Made by a program: the position numbers and the translations under genes
Assembly: GCF_009017415.1 (NCBI RefSeq)
Contig: NC_092408.1
Span: 2,604,001-2,668,000 of the forward strand
Direction: 5' to 3'
DNA: 64,000 nt
DNA from: Aspergillus flavus
Taxonomy: Eukaryota > Ascomycota > Eurotiomycetes > Eurotiales > Aspergillaceae
Shown: positions 33,878 to 45,774 of the stretch, piece by piece
Numbering within the stretch: position 1 is the first letter of the stretch
Layout of the letters: the number at the start of each line of letters is the position of its first letter
The notes under the pieces: model-generated
The model's input: only the letters and a program-made list of their open reading frames with translations
Database searches by the model: none
Told to the model about the DNA's origin: nothing

Positions 33878-35201
33878 TTAGGCCGGCCGAGCCATGACCG
33901 CCAATTCCATGGTAATGCCGGGTCCAAAGGCCGCAACAATCACTTTATCTCGTCCAGATTCGGAGGTGCCTTGTTCCCTCGCAAGCTCGTTAATGACGCT
34001 TATGACAGTGCTCGAGCTAGTATTTCCCCTCGACCGATAAACCTCATAGGTCTTTCGCAAATGGTGTTCCGTAATACCCAGGGCATTCTGCGCAAGAATA
34101 GCGATACTGTAACCTCCCGGATGTAACGCCCAGTCATATGAAGAGGGGTCGAAATTAGATTTGTCTGAATATAGTGAGGGGGTAGACGATATAAGGTCCT
34201 GAAAGCCGGAAGGGAGCGCCGCAGATGTCTGCCCGGGGACTTCCTTCGTAATCACTGGATCGTATCCTGCCTGTATCTTAGCTAATCTCACTCTTGAGTA
34301 GAACGGGAGTATTAGTTGCGTACCGTGCGGGCGGATGTTGAACTGGATGCTGGAAGCAGAATCCTCGAGGAGGGTTGTGCGACAATTCAGAATATTCCAG
34401 AGAGGAGCTCGTTCAGAGGTTTTAGGGCAAATCCCATTGCTCAGCACCATAGCACCGGCACCATCACCGAAAAGGGTCATTGCAACGTTTGCTTCTTGGG
34501 CTTTGACAATGTCTTCGAGCATTGAGCGGAAAAAGATCATACAAATTTCGCATGCAACAACAAGCGCTCTTCCTGGCTTCCCTTGAAAGGCCGCCCCAAG
34601 AAGAAGCTCATTTGCCGTCCGTAGAGCAGCGGCACCCCCTGCGCAGCCAACTCCATGGAGGAGAGTGCGTTGCACATTTTTTCGGAGACCTAGTCTCTCA
34701 CAAATCATGTAGTCTAATCCTGGGTTGGCTGTGTTTGTACATGTAACTACGACAACATGAGTAAGATCGTTGAAAGAACCATTCCAGTCCGCAAGCGCTT
34801 TCCTCGCTGCCTCTTCTGCGACTGGGACACCATATTTTCTGAACAGGACATCACATTCAGCGATATCTGGTAGCTTGGGGTCACTCCAGAAGGGGTCGTC
34901 GAACGGCACAGCGGTACGACGAGTTTGTATTCTTGACTTTTCATTAACGTAAAGGGTCTTTCGTACACTAGGTCCTCAGTATCAGTTCTCCAATTTCCAA
35001 CCAGTGCACCGCATATTGCTCTTACACTGGGTCGTTCGGATCGTGGAATGCTGAAATTAGCTTTTCCAGTTCGTCAGATCGGAGCTCATGGGGAGGATAA
35101 TGGGCGCCCGTTCCAACAACGGAGATGGCACGCTTTGATAAAGAGTCATCATTATGGTTTCTGATCTCCGGCGGAGGGGTACCATGAATTAAGGGCGCCA
35201 T
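33878..35201 (-). CDS. Type III polyketide synthase (chalcone synthase superfamily)
   Basis: Exons 35201-35026 and 34967-33878 around a 58-nt intron encode 421 residues. The catalytic triad is visible: Cys167 in GVGCAGG, His341 in WALHPGG and Asn374 in RGNTSSS; the closing motif is FGPGITMELAV. These enzymes extend an acyl-CoA starter with malonyl-CoA and cyclise it to resorcinol, pyrone or phloroglucinol-type products. Fungal CsyA-like enzymes often use long-chain fatty acyl starters (family knowledge). The exon 1 start matters because the open frame alone begins only at the PFDDPFW segment. Neighbours are a broken DUF3176 gene and a broken MFS transporter, and no intact tailoring gene lies next to it, so this may be a decayed small cluster. 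Confidence 0.93.
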
Positions 35202-36111
35202 GAGGTCTTAGCCTAGAGAGATCCGGTTATAAGCAGCTGTAGGAACAGATAATCTTGTAAATGAGATACTCACTAGGTTTTTCGGTGTTATTCAAAGTTG
35301 TTGCAAGGCTTTTTCGCTTATGGGCTAATCATCTTTGCTCAGTTGACCAAACTACTAGTTCATATGCAGCAGATCAGCGGGGAAACTGCTGTCAGCATCC
35401 GGACTGGGCCAGCCATTGGGTGCCCAATAGGCATAAGGAACAAGAAGAGTATATACTTATATTATAGAAGAGGCTCCTGGTACTGTTATCGAATAGGTTG
35501 CACTCGGTATTGGCTAGTAGTCTGGGGCATGAAACGAAAGGGTCACAGGTGACGGTGAATGAAGATCTAATTCTTCTATCCAGTGGACTACGTCGAAAAT
35601 TTCGTGAACGCTCTGACTAGTGGCTAGGCAGGTGGCTTTGTTGGCGCATCTCGTATATACGATCTAGGCCGTTTTAGTATTTAGCCTTATTCTACAGCGG
35701 ACATAAACTGCTATTTGCCTATGAGGACCAAAGCAGCTGGTACCAGCTACATCAAGTCACGTACATCGTAGCACTGACACGATAGGACTATCAACAACAC
35801 GATGAGAAAGGATATATAAGGACACTCATTCATGTAACTTGTTGGCTAATCCCTTCCTTCGTTAGCTATAGCTTCTCTCCCGTAGAGCTATTGGTTTGTA
35901 TCTAGCGCACGACTTAATCATAGCTCTCAGTCCAAGCACTAGCAATTTCTGAAACACCATAGCAGCCTGGCCCAAAAACGCGTAGTCTGTCAGTGTACGC
36001 TTTCATCATTTGTAATTCACCCCATTCAATATGCCTTTATAATCTCAACCAAAGCTGCGGCTGTGGCCTGACTGTAGGTATTTGCCTCTGGAGCCAAATT
36101 GGGGTACTTTG
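35202..36111. other. Gene-free stretch upstream of the polyketide synthase
   Basis: About 0.9 kb. It includes the polyketide synthase promoter. Small frames at 35261-35552 are unconvincing. Confidence 0.45.
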
Positions 36112-36806
36112 CTAAATTGCTCTTTTTCTGATTCTGGAATTCGACACCACCAGCTGCAACTCCAATGACTTGGCCCGGAAAAAGTTAAACAGCCCCTCCT
36201 CAAATGCCAAGGTTTCCTCCTTGGCAGAGGCTTGGATAAGATAGCCGAGTGATGGGCCATGGGAAAGGTATCCCAATCCAGCCCCCGGGACGACATTCAG
36301 GTATATCCATGCAGCTATTGCAGTGTGCACTTTGACAAGGCAAAGAATAACTATGCCAACCTTACTGAGAACCAATACCTGCCAATTGGCCCGTTGATAT
36401 TTTTCCGTGCTTGTAATTAGAAATCCAACCATTCACGCACACGGGACTTCTGTCAAGTTCTCGAGAAAGAGGACCTCGTCATACCCTCCCAGGAAAGGTG
36501 AAGTTAGTAGTGCAAGTCTAGAAGACAGCCAGTGGGATGATAAGCTTTGATACAACCCAATGCTCATGTAAATCCAAGTAACCCTATGGCACCAACCGTG
36601 AGAGGGGCCCAGGTGAGCCATAAGCCCCAGTCATACATGGCACCGCCCCAGGTCAAAGGAATGAGAAAAGATGAAATGCTTTTTATTTCCCTCTCCCAAG
36701 AATACAACAAGAGCCAAAACGAAAATCTAAATAGTCTCTGGGATATGTGTATGTTTCCCGTTCCTGATGCGCCTCGGACGAGTCTCGTCGGGGCACTCCG
36801 AGTCAC
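36112..36806 (-). pseudogene. Relic of an MFS multidrug-type transporter
   Basis: On the reverse strand three pieces follow MFS order. SSFLIPLTWGG then MYDWGLWLTWAPL (36806-36564) matches the loop and helix before the seventh segment. A frameshift is followed by YDEVLFLENLTEVP (the position of the usual GVALFPETxTVAP) and a stop at 36433-36435. In the same frame VGFLITSTEKYQRANW, then VPGAGLGYLSHGPSLGYLIQASA and FNFFRAKSLELQL follow, ending at 36112. The N-terminal six-helix half is absent. It is clearly dead. Confidence 0.75.
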
Positions 36807-37219
36807 CGTTTTTTAGGTCTAGATTATTATGTGGGGCTAGTTACATTTTTACGTATCAAGAATGGAATGCAAATTTCATTCCTATCTAACTCTATCTACG
36901 TACGTACTCTCATTCCACTCCGAACTATAAGATGTGGATCTGTGGCATACCAACCAAATATATACAACCTCCGGGAATCTTTTCCATCCATACGGCTCCT
37001 CTTTTCACTTTCCCACGTTGCAATAACTATCTGTGGCCCACTCGCCGGATGCGGATAAATTAGATATACGATAACTACACCTGGAAAGATCTCATCACTA
37101 AGGATTATGGTGCTATCTTACTGGGTTCTAGAGCTATACAGCTCTCTTAGACTCGGGGAGGAGTCACTTTATATGTTTTGTCTTATTTACATTAGTATGG
37201 GATAGTTATCTCAGCAATA
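36807..37219. other. Gene-free gap upstream of the tRNA
   Basis: 413 bp of AT-rich sequence. No N-terminal MFS piece could be found here on the reverse strand. Confidence 0.5.
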
Positions 37220-37290
37220 GCATCATTGGTCTAGTGGTAGAATTCATCGTTGCCATCGATGAGGCCCGTGTTCGATTCACGGATGATGCA
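37220..37290 (+). tRNA. tRNA-Gly (GCC)
   Basis: 71 nt. The acceptor arm GCATCAT pairs with ATGATGC, followed by discriminator A. The D-arm has GGTCTAGTGGTAGAAT, the anticodon stem CATCG/CGATG encloses loop TTGCCAT with anticodon GCC, and the T-arm contains the B-box GTTCGATTC. There is no intron. The CCA end is not encoded, as expected for a nuclear tRNA. Confidence 0.95.
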
Positions 37291-37294
37291 CTTC

Positions 37295-37300
37295 TTTTTT
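37295..37300 (+). terminator. RNA polymerase III terminator of tRNA-Gly
   Basis: A T6 run begins 5 nt after the mature 3' end, followed by a second T6 run one base later. Confidence 0.8.
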
Positions 37301-37390
37301 CTTTTTTGCTTTTTCCCACTCAGCGTAGCTCGTTCACGATTGATTTTTAATTACTACTATCTGCCTTAATTACATACAAAAGTGAAAATC

Positions 37391-39193
37391 TCACTGATTT
37401 CGCAGGGTCTGGTCAACAGGCGCTTGGTATACCTTTCGTGCATAAGAAACATATTGGAAGACGGCAAAGAGAGTCACTGAGCCTACCATAAGAACCGCCC
37501 AATTCATAGTTCTTGGTACGACATCCTTGGTCGTCGGGAAAAACGTAAAGATGATCTGAAAACTAAGGTAGAAGAGGGATATCAAGTTGATAGCTGGGCC
37601 ATACGGGCCTAAAGAGAACCGAGGACTAGGCAACGTCCTTGACTGCCAGCGCGCTATAAAGAAGCAGCCAATGGCAATGATATAGGTCGTCAACATAGAC
37701 GCGATCGCCAATGAGGCAATCGCGTTGAAAGCTGCCGTGGAGCCAATATTAATCAGGCTCAATAGAACGGTCACCACTGTTGAAGACAGAATAGACCAGA
37801 TAGGGGTCTTAGATTTGGGATGGACATAGGCGAGAGTGCTCGAGAAAGGCAGTCCTTTGTCTCGGGCAAACGCGAATATCTGACGTGAGGTAGTCGCTAG
37901 GACACCTAACGCACTGCATACCTCCATCACTAAGATAATGCACGCGAGTCCCATCGCCATATTGGACGACCCGGTCGCGTTTTGAAAAGCTGTGATGAAT
38001 GGGAATCCGCTGGGCGCTTTTAGCACTGACTCTATGTCACCCATGGTGAAGAGGAACGTAATGAGCATAACGAATCCAAGCGTGCCATTGACCAGGGCAG
38101 TCGAGATCATACACCATGGAACAGTCCTGGAAGCATCCTGAACCTCCTCCGCTAGCAATGAACATGATTAGTTGTGGGATGCTTGTAACAAGAGTGGCTA
38201 TGAATGCCTACCCATATGCGTCGCTGCATCAGGCCCCGTGAAAGAGAATATCGGGGTCAGTTGGCCGACCAAACAGGCCAACCCAATATTCGGCCATCCC
38301 CCCGTGTTAGAAAAAGTCTGGAAAACTTCAGCGCTGCTTGCTCTGTCGGCTTTAACCCACAAGGGGATCAACACCACGAAGAATCCAAAGATATGAATGA
38401 ACAGCAAGAAACGCTCCAGACTGGCGAGCCAATGAGTGCCCCACCCATTGAGGACGGTGGCTATCACCGCAATTGCAATCGCCAAGAGCGTCCCATGCCA
38501 TCTCTCAAACGTATATATATGGTGTATGGTCGGGACAGGGTCTACGGTGACCAACAAACCTTGAATCAAGGTACCGGCGAGAAAGCATACACTGGCGAAC
38601 GCTGCCTGCCAGCCCAAGACTGCGAGCCATCCTGATTGAAATTACACACAGGTTAGTATACTGCATATGTTTCCTACGGAAATTGTACGGCCATACCTGT
38701 GATATAACTTAAGAATCTTTGACAGGAAGGAGGAGCGTACTCGCTAACCCAGTGGTACTGACCTCCCGCCGTAGGAGCTCTCGATGCGATCTCTGCCAAA
38801 GATGCAACAGATGCGAAAAAGCCGATAAAAGTACCAATATAAACATAAACCATCCCAGCTCGTCCGCCATTGATTAGGCCGTAATCGCTGGTGAGCAAAA
38901 TTGACTCCCATGTTGCCATTAACGTACAGTTGAAACCGAGGATGGATACGAACCGAAAATTTCTCTGAGACGTAGAGTTAGTCCAATCATACGGATTATT
39001 GTTGAGTGTATGTTACGAAGGAAGTAGTAGAGCCTGTATCATCAATACTAACCTTTAACTGTTGCGTCTTGCCCAGTCGTTGCATGTCCAGACTATCTTG
39101 TGCGGTGTTTGCCATAGAGAGCTTTTCTTTAGAGGTCGGCGGTTGCACATCCTCGACACTGACCTGGGACACACGTTTAACTGCAGTGCCCAT
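37391..39193 (-). CDS. APC-family amino acid / GABA-choline-type permease
   Basis: Four exons (39193-39053, 38964-38697, 38631-38212, 38151-37391; introns 88, 65, 60 nt) give 529 residues. A polar N-terminus is followed by about 12 hydrophobic segments. Family motifs are RAPTAGGQYHWVSE early, FTGPDAATHMAEEVQDASRTVP in the middle (assembled across the third intron) and RDKGLPFS with a loop FAFARDKG. This pattern is that of fungal GABA, choline and amino acid permeases of the plasma membrane. The substrate cannot be fixed. Met at 39193 was chosen because it gives a normal-length cytosolic tail; Met at 39220 is in frame too. Confidence 0.88.
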
Positions 39194-40699
39194 CACTAGA
39201 AATCCTACTGAGCATTGCATCAAAACAGAAATATCCAGACGGATAGTGAGGCTCCGAAGCTGATACAAGTAGCGTGGTGGGAACGGGAGAGTTGCAACCT
39301 CGGTGAGACGCAAGGGGGAGAAGCTCTGACTCGGCAAAAGTAAACACAGACCCAGCCTCGTCAACGCAGAGAAATCCGGGATAAGTCTGGGATAACAAGC
39401 ATATAATTGGAGTTACCCTGCAGTGATTGTGGTGAAAATTCTGACGGATTGCGCGTCAATTCTGTGACGCCGCGTTTCTGGAATGCCCAATCTCATACAT
39501 CAGAAACAAAACAGCCGTATACAGAATTGTGTAGGATAGAACAACACGAGTCTGGGCCTCCCAAATAAGTAGGGGATTTCCTTCCGAGTTTTACACGCAC
39601 TGACCACATCGTATCTGACGCTTAACTTACGGAAAAAGCTTAATCACCACAGCCTCGGCTTATTAGAGTGTGAAAGTGTGAATCTGGACCGATCTACACC
39701 CTTTTCATGAATCTATGAGTTTAACCCGTTGCCTTTACTTTGGGAAATAAAAATGTCATTTACACCAAATAATCTGGTGGATGAGAGTTCATGTTGTAGA
39801 CGTACGGTAATATCTATATAGGGACCTTAGCAGGCTCTTGCTTAAGCGATGAGCCTCACCTGTTATTTCTTCAGTTGTGGTTCCACGAATCTAATAGGGC
39901 AAATAGATCACGTTAGACTAAATATGGTGTGCTTGAGACCATTATATCATCCTATAGCTGTTCCTACTACACTAGCTATTCCTAGAGTACTCAATGGGTT
40001 CTAATTAGCTGTGTTATTTATGCCCTGAAATGGGTATTCGATGTTGGGATAGTGGGCCCAAGACACGGCTGGAGTGCTAATCGATGTTTTAGTAGAATTG
40101 GAATTCAATAATCAGTGCAATTCGCCATCTCTAACTTCAGTGACAGGATGCACCGGGATTGTACTATTTCTGTAGTGGAGTCTTCTATACCTTTTGGTTG
40201 AACCAGACGGGATATTGCAAACGAAGCTGCCTTTAGATCTCTAACCCAGATATCACTTCTTTGACAACAATTGATATGAACTGTCTGCGGGGTACCTCTG
40301 GCTACCACCAATAGCAGCTCGCAGTAATAAAGTGAATGCATGTCAATGTGATGAGAGTTGAAGATCAGGTGAATGAAATGGCGTCTAGATTCCAATGGAC
40401 AAGGCCTAAGATACCATTTTGGATGCCCAGAGAATGTATCTCGACGCCCTGAGGTAAAACTGTCAAGGGAGCATGCTTGATAGGATAGTTTCAGATGCTT
40501 GAATGTCAATATTCACCGGCGTTTGCCCTGGGAATATACTAGATAGCTCACATACCAGGGTCGCCTGACAGCGAAATGAGATATAAAAATGCTGTACGCT
40601 CCCATCAAGGGCAGCCCTCCTTCAGATGCTTCCCCTTCAATAATGACAGAGTAATTCGATCTTGAACATAAACCATCACTTATTGTATCTCAAGCCAGA
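39194..40699. other. 1.5-kb intergenic stretch
   Basis: Contains the promoters of the permease and, at the right, of the BYS1 gene (TATAAAAA at 40582-40589). The reverse frame at 40105-40509 has no recognisable features. Confidence 0.45.
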
Positions 40700-41230
40700 A
40701 TGATGTCCTTCACCAAGTTCATTCTCTTCATCTTGTCCTTGCTCTCCGTTGTATCCTCTGAATCCGTTGAGGAGCACGGTTCAGCAGCCGGCCTTGGAAA
40801 TGTGGCTATAGTCAACAGAATGGGTACTACTCTCTACTTGTGGTCGGTAGATCAAAACGAAGGTCCAATGCACGCAGTTGTTCCAGGCGCCTCCTACCAA
40901 GAGACATATCGCCTGCGTCCCGATGGCGGCGGCATCTCCATCAAGGTCAGCACATCCCAGGACGTTAACGGCGATATAATTCAGTTCGAGTACACTCAAG
41001 CCGGTGAAAAAGTCTTCTGGGACGTGTCGTGTGTAAACACCAAGGCTGGATCACCGTTCTACGACAAGGGCCTCATGCTTATACCCTCAAGTTCGAAGGA
41101 CTGTCCTCACGCTTTCGTCTGCCTTCCGGGCGATTCCAATTGCAAATATGTTTACCACAAATCAAGCGATGACGATGCAAGCCATGGCTGCCCTGTTAGC
41201 ACATCTTTCCACTTGAAGCTTGGCTTTTAA
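40700..41230 (+). CDS. BYS1-domain secreted protein
   Basis: A single exon of 176 residues. A signal peptide of about 20 residues (KFILFILSLLSVVSS) precedes a small beta-rich domain beginning GNVAIVNRMGTTLYLWSV, then SYQETYRLRPDGGGISIK, EYTQAGEKVFWDVSCV and Cys pairs toward the C-terminus. This matches the Blastomyces yeast-phase-specific protein 1 family, thaumatin-like secreted proteins of unknown function. Start at the first of two adjacent Met codons. Confidence 0.85.
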   Translation: MMSFTKFILFILSLLSVVSSESVEEHGSAAGLGNVAIVNRMGTTLYLWSVDQNEGPMHAVVPGASYQETYRLRPDGGGISIKVSTSQDVNGDIIQFEYTQAGEKVFWDVSCVNTKAGSPFYDKGLMLIPSSSKDCPHAFVCLPGDSNCKYVYHKSSDDDASHGCPVSTSFHLKLGF

Positions 41231-41760
41231 GTCTGGTTACATAACATGGTTTTACGTTTTCCCCTTTGCTTCTCCTCTCATGGGAAGAGTACAACTGGGA
41301 TACTGAATGATTGAAGTATGGGTCTGTACAGACTATGGAGACACACAGTACCTGTGGGACTTGAGTAAGATGTTCTGGTAATAGTGGATGTTAGTTGATC
41401 TACGCCCTGTGGGCAGTACAGTTTATTCTTTGTCCTCGATTACAGTTCGAGTTCGTCTCCCATTGGAACAAAATATTGCCAGATAAATATCTTTGCCTAT
41501 GTCTAGATTCTTTTAAATCTTGTAGTTGACATAGTCCGCTTGTTCTTGTCTTCTTTGTTGTAGTATCTATCCCTATGGTGGAGCACTTATTACGCATCAT
41601 GTTCTTCTCCTAACGTCACAAATGAAATCAGAGCAAAACACCTTTCGGTGATAATGGCCACTTAAGACCGGGATAAGGGCTCATAAATAGTGAACCCGAA
41701 GGGATGAGCTTATGCAGGCACTGTCTCTGGATGGTCCAATGCTTCAGTAACCTTCCAATC
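41231..41760. other. Gap between convergent genes
   Basis: 530 bp between the BYS1 stop and the iron permease stop. No gene seen. Confidence 0.5.
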
Positions 41761-43101
41761 CTATGCTTCACTCATTGTTCTGGTAACAATTTGCCGGGCC
41801 AGATGGTTAACCTCCTTCCTCTCTTCGACAACCTCGGGGACATGTTCTTCCTCAGAGCCCTTCTTGAATCGACCAAGCTTCAGCTTCCTTGCGATCGGTG
41901 TTAAGACGGGAATGTAGCCGTGCTTCTCATTGTACCTCATGCAGACGTATGAGGTAATGATCACTACCCAGTAAAGGTTGTAAGATAGCACTGATCCATA
42001 GGTGGCGGAATTGGTCCACCCAAACAGAGCGTTGAAGATACCCCAACCACCACCACCGCCAAGCTCTGGGTTACAGCAGTTTACATGCCAGACACTCTGG
42101 CGAATATCGTAAGATCCAGGGCCTGAGCCGGTCTCAGAAGCATCTCCACCAATGACATGGTTCCAGGTATTATTCTCCAGGTACCAGACAGCGCGGGAAA
42201 ACAAGCCTGCGGCGACCAAGTAGAGGAAGCAAGTAGATATAATCAGAAAGTACTGTAAGGAAGTTGAGCTTCCACCCCTGCATCAAGATTCGTTAGCCAC
42301 CGTCGAACGATACTGTGCAGATAATGATTCTTAAAGTAGACAGAATGTAACGCACAAGACTTACCGATACATCACATAGCCTACTGCAACACCAGCCAAA
42401 AGGCCACAGAACACGGCCAAGGGGAATGAAGACGCTGGCAATCCCAGTCCCACACCACCGACATAAACGATAGCCTCAAGTCCCTCTCGAAGAACGGTAA
42501 CGAATGGCAAGATGAACATGACATATTTCTCGGACCAGTCCTTCAGACGACCCATTATGGTCGTAGACTTTTCCTTTTTCTCCAAGGCACGGGAGAGCTT
42601 GACGCGCCATTTCTCGCGCATTTTGTTCACACGCAAAAGGCCCGCCCCCATGATAGAAATAATGATGGATGCTATAAAGCCAAAAATGCCTTCCCAGATA
42701 TCCTCTGTGTTCGTGAAGGTATCTTTTTCCAACCCGTAGAAAGCTCCGATCATACCTGCACCGATACATAGGCACAAGAATAGACCTAAACCTACTCCAC
42801 ACCATACCTGTTATTGTTAGCAGCTCATTATCGAATGATGTTCATGATAAACAAAGGTATAAAGAAATAGGGAAGGACACTCACCTGTATTCGCAATCTC
42901 TTCAGAGCTGCCTTGTCTCCTTCAGCACCCAAAGTTTGGGTGAGGAAGGCAAGAAGCACCGATACAATGATACTGCTTTCGAGACATTCTCGGAAGCAAA
43001 TGAAAAAGACTATACACGGTCAGCAACGGTCGTCTTGTACAAAAGCAGACTCAGAGAGTATAATGAGAGTTACCAGTGACTGCAAAGACTTGATTTGCCA
43101 T
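41761..43101 (-). CDS. ftrA: High-affinity iron permease (Ftr1 family)
   Basis: Exons 43101-43074, 43009-42885, 42807-42365 and 42277-41761 (introns 64, 77, 87 nt) encode 370 residues. Iron-translocation motifs REXLE appear as RECLE (16-20) in the first helix and REGLE (158-162) in the fourth. A Gly-rich loop ([11 protein letters not shown]) and a final helix precede a basic and acidic cytoplasmic tail. Ftr1-type permeases import Fe3+ produced by a multicopper ferroxidase in the same complex at the plasma membrane. The ferroxidase gene is divergent across a 631-bp promoter, so the pair should be co-regulated. The tiny 28-nt first exon is easily missed but supplies the start MANQVFAVT. Confidence 0.95.
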
Positions 43102-43732
43102 GTTGACTCACAGTCTGAAGACCTATCTGGTTCATGAGGTGAACTTGGAGATGCTGCTAGACCAGTTTATATACACAAAATTTGGAATGATACGAAATTC
43201 AGCTTCTCTCGAGTGCTTCATTTGACCGGGCCCAAACCGGCAATCAATCATCCGATAGTATTGTGACAATAAAGACGAATCTCCACTCATACCAGTCAAG
43301 GATCACGAGGTCAACGCGTAATGAGAACTTTTTCTCTTCTCCTCTCGGTTGACCGTGGCGGCGAAATCCGCCAGCCCACCACGGGTCATACAATTTTCGG
43401 AAGGTACATTGAAAATGGGACCATGAGGAGGATGATAGCTTTTGCCAAGGGTCTAAATCTCGGATCAGATAACCGTTTGCAGGACAGTCTGCATCGACTT
43501 CATCTCCAGTGGCTCCACCCTAAATTCTCGCGTAATACCACTACCATGTATTGAAATTACACGACATAGAGACGGTATACGATATCTGATACGGCTTATG
43601 GACTTGTCTCTGTTGTCCCTTTTGGTTTATATAAGAGTCTGTCCGTGCAGAGTTCAATTTTCTGTCTTGATTATTGCCTTCGTTTCTTTAACACTAGCGA
43701 ACTGTTTGGATTCGGGCTTTGTGGACAGAAGA
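43102..43732. promoter_or_regulatory. Shared promoter of iron permease and ferroxidase
   Basis: TATA-like boxes face both genes: TATATAAA on the reverse strand at 43166-43173 and TATATAAG on the forward strand at 43628-43635. An exact ATCAGATAA lies at 43464-43472 and an 8-of-9 relative, ATCTGATAC, at 43584-43592. The open frame at 43321-43554 is not supported as a gene. Confidence 0.7.
43464..43472 (+). promoter_or_regulatory. Putative SreA-type iron GATA-factor site
   Basis: ATCAGATAA equals the ATCWGATAA consensus bound by fungal iron-responsive GATA repressors (SreA/SRE/Urbs1 family), located between two high-affinity iron-uptake genes such repressors normally shut off under iron sufficiency. 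Functional binding is inferred. Confidence 0.65.
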
Positions 43733-45774
43733 ATGAATCTCCTCTCTCTTCTGTCGCTTTCGGCCATCAGTGCCATCGCCTGGGCAGAGACACACGTCTT
43801 TGACTGGAACATAACATGGGTAACAGCAAATCCTGATGGAATGCAGCCTCGTCCTGTGATTGGGATCAATAATGAATGGCCACTGCCTCTCTTAAATTTT
43901 ACCAAGGGCGACAGGATTATTGCCAACGTGAGAAATCAGCTTGGCAACGAATCTACCAGTGTTCATTTCCATGGCTTCTTCCAGAATGGGACAAATGAGA
44001 TGGATGGGCCGCCTGGCGTCACTCAATGCAACATTCCTCCAAATGAGACAATGGTGTACAACTTCACAGTGAGTCCCCTAAGTCTGACGCACCTGGTTCA
44101 CGCTGACAGCGATGCAAGCTTGATCAATCCGGTACATATTGGTATCATTCCCACACGAAGGGGCAGTATCCCGACGGCTGGCGCCAAGCTTTGGTGATCC
44201 ATGATGAGGAGGATCCCTACATTGGCAAATACTACGAAGAGCGAGTTATTACTCTATCTGATTGGTACCATGATGAAATGCCTGGTCTCCTGAAAGAATT
44301 TATTAATGTTGCCAATCCAACTGGCGCAGAGCCGGTTCCCAAGTCTGCTTTGATGAATGACACACAGAATTTGACTGTCCCAGTGGAGCCTGGCAAGACC
44401 TATCTCTTCAGAGTAGTGAATATTGGCGCTTTTGCAAGCCAATATTTCTGGATTGAGGATCATGATATGCAGATTGTCGAGGTAGATGGGGTCTGGACAG
44501 AGCCAGCGACTGCCTCTATGATCTACATAGCCTCTGCACAGCGGTACAGCGTTCTTGTCACGATGAAGAACGAGACCAATGCCAATTATGCCATGGTCGG
44601 CAGCATGGATACAGTAAGCATGGCCATATGCAAAGCGATATCACACAGAAAAGATGTGAATAAACTAATCTGTGCTAGGATCTATTTGACACTCTTCCCT
44701 CGGATCTGAATTACAATTCCACTGGGTGGTTGGTCTATGATTCTTCTGTTGAGAAGCCAGCAGCCAAATCGGTGTCTGAGTTCGACTTCTATGATGATTT
44801 TGAGCTCGTTCCTTACGATGGACTAGAGCGGTATGGAGATGCAGATATTACCGTGACTTTGGATCTCACCATGGACAACCTTGGTGATGGGGCAAACTAG
44901 TAAGCTACGCATATACTTCTCTTAGCGCTTCTTGCATATCAGAAAAGCAATACGCTAACCTAAATACCAGTGCCTTTTTCAATGGAATCTCATATGTGGC
45001 GCCCAAAGTTCCAATTCTGTACTCGACGCTTACGACAGGATCCGCTGCCACAGATGCCGCTATATACGGCACAGACACCAACGCATTCGTTTTAAACAAG
45101 GGTGATATCGTTGATATCGTCCTCAACAATGATGATACTGGCAAACACCCATTCCACTTGCATGGACACAACTTCCAGGTCATCTGGAGAAGCGGAGATT
45201 ATGAAGGCCATTTCAACCCGGACAATGTCACTTTCTCATCCGTACCCGTGCGGCGCGATACTCTAATCGCCAAACCGATGGGCAACTTTGTCGTCCGGTT
45301 TAAGGCAGATAATCCTGGTACGAGCAAACTATGCTGAAAATTCAAGGAAGATATCTTTACTAATACATGGTCGTAAGGTATTTGGCTCTTCCACTGTCAC
45401 ATCGAGTGGCATATGGATGCAGGGCTGGCCGCTGTGATGGTCGAGGCTCCGTTATACCTTCAGGAGAACCTGACTATCCCACAGAATCATTATGATGTTT
45501 GTAGCGCAAGCGGCACTCCAACCGAAGGTAATGCAGCGGGAAATACTGAAGACTTCTATGATCTTACAGGGGAGAACAAGGCAGTTGCCCCGCTCCCTGC
45601 TGGCTTTACGGCACGCGGCATCGTAGCTTTGGTTTTCAGTTGCGTCGCCGCTTTTGTTGGCTTGGCCTCCATCGTGTGGTAAGCTTTGATACATATTTCT
45701 GAAGCCAGGAGCAGTCGCTAATAAGGTACAGGTACGGGGTGGCTCCTATCAAGAACAGCCGTATGTTGGTTTGA
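43733..45774 (+). CDS. fetC: Multicopper ferroxidase (Fet3 family)
   Basis: Six exons (43733-44068, 44119-44613, 44679-44899, 44971-45317, 45378-45678, 45732-45774) give 580 residues. A signal peptide ([10 protein letters not shown]) is followed by cupredoxin domains with copper motifs HFHG (78-81), WYHSH (120-124, created by splicing intron 1), [10 protein letters not shown] and [12 protein letters not shown] (created by splicing intron 4). A C-terminal membrane helix ([22 protein letters not shown]) and a short cytoplasmic tail finish it. This is the Fet3-type layout: an exposed oxidase anchored at the plasma membrane, converting Fe2+ to Fe3+ for the neighbouring Ftr1-type permease. Laccase is less likely given the membrane anchor and neighbour. 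Confidence 0.94.

Noticed and set aside
43321..43554. Small forward frame between iron permease and ferroxidase
   Set aside because: It overlaps the regulatory site, lacks protein features and lies in a short divergent promoter.
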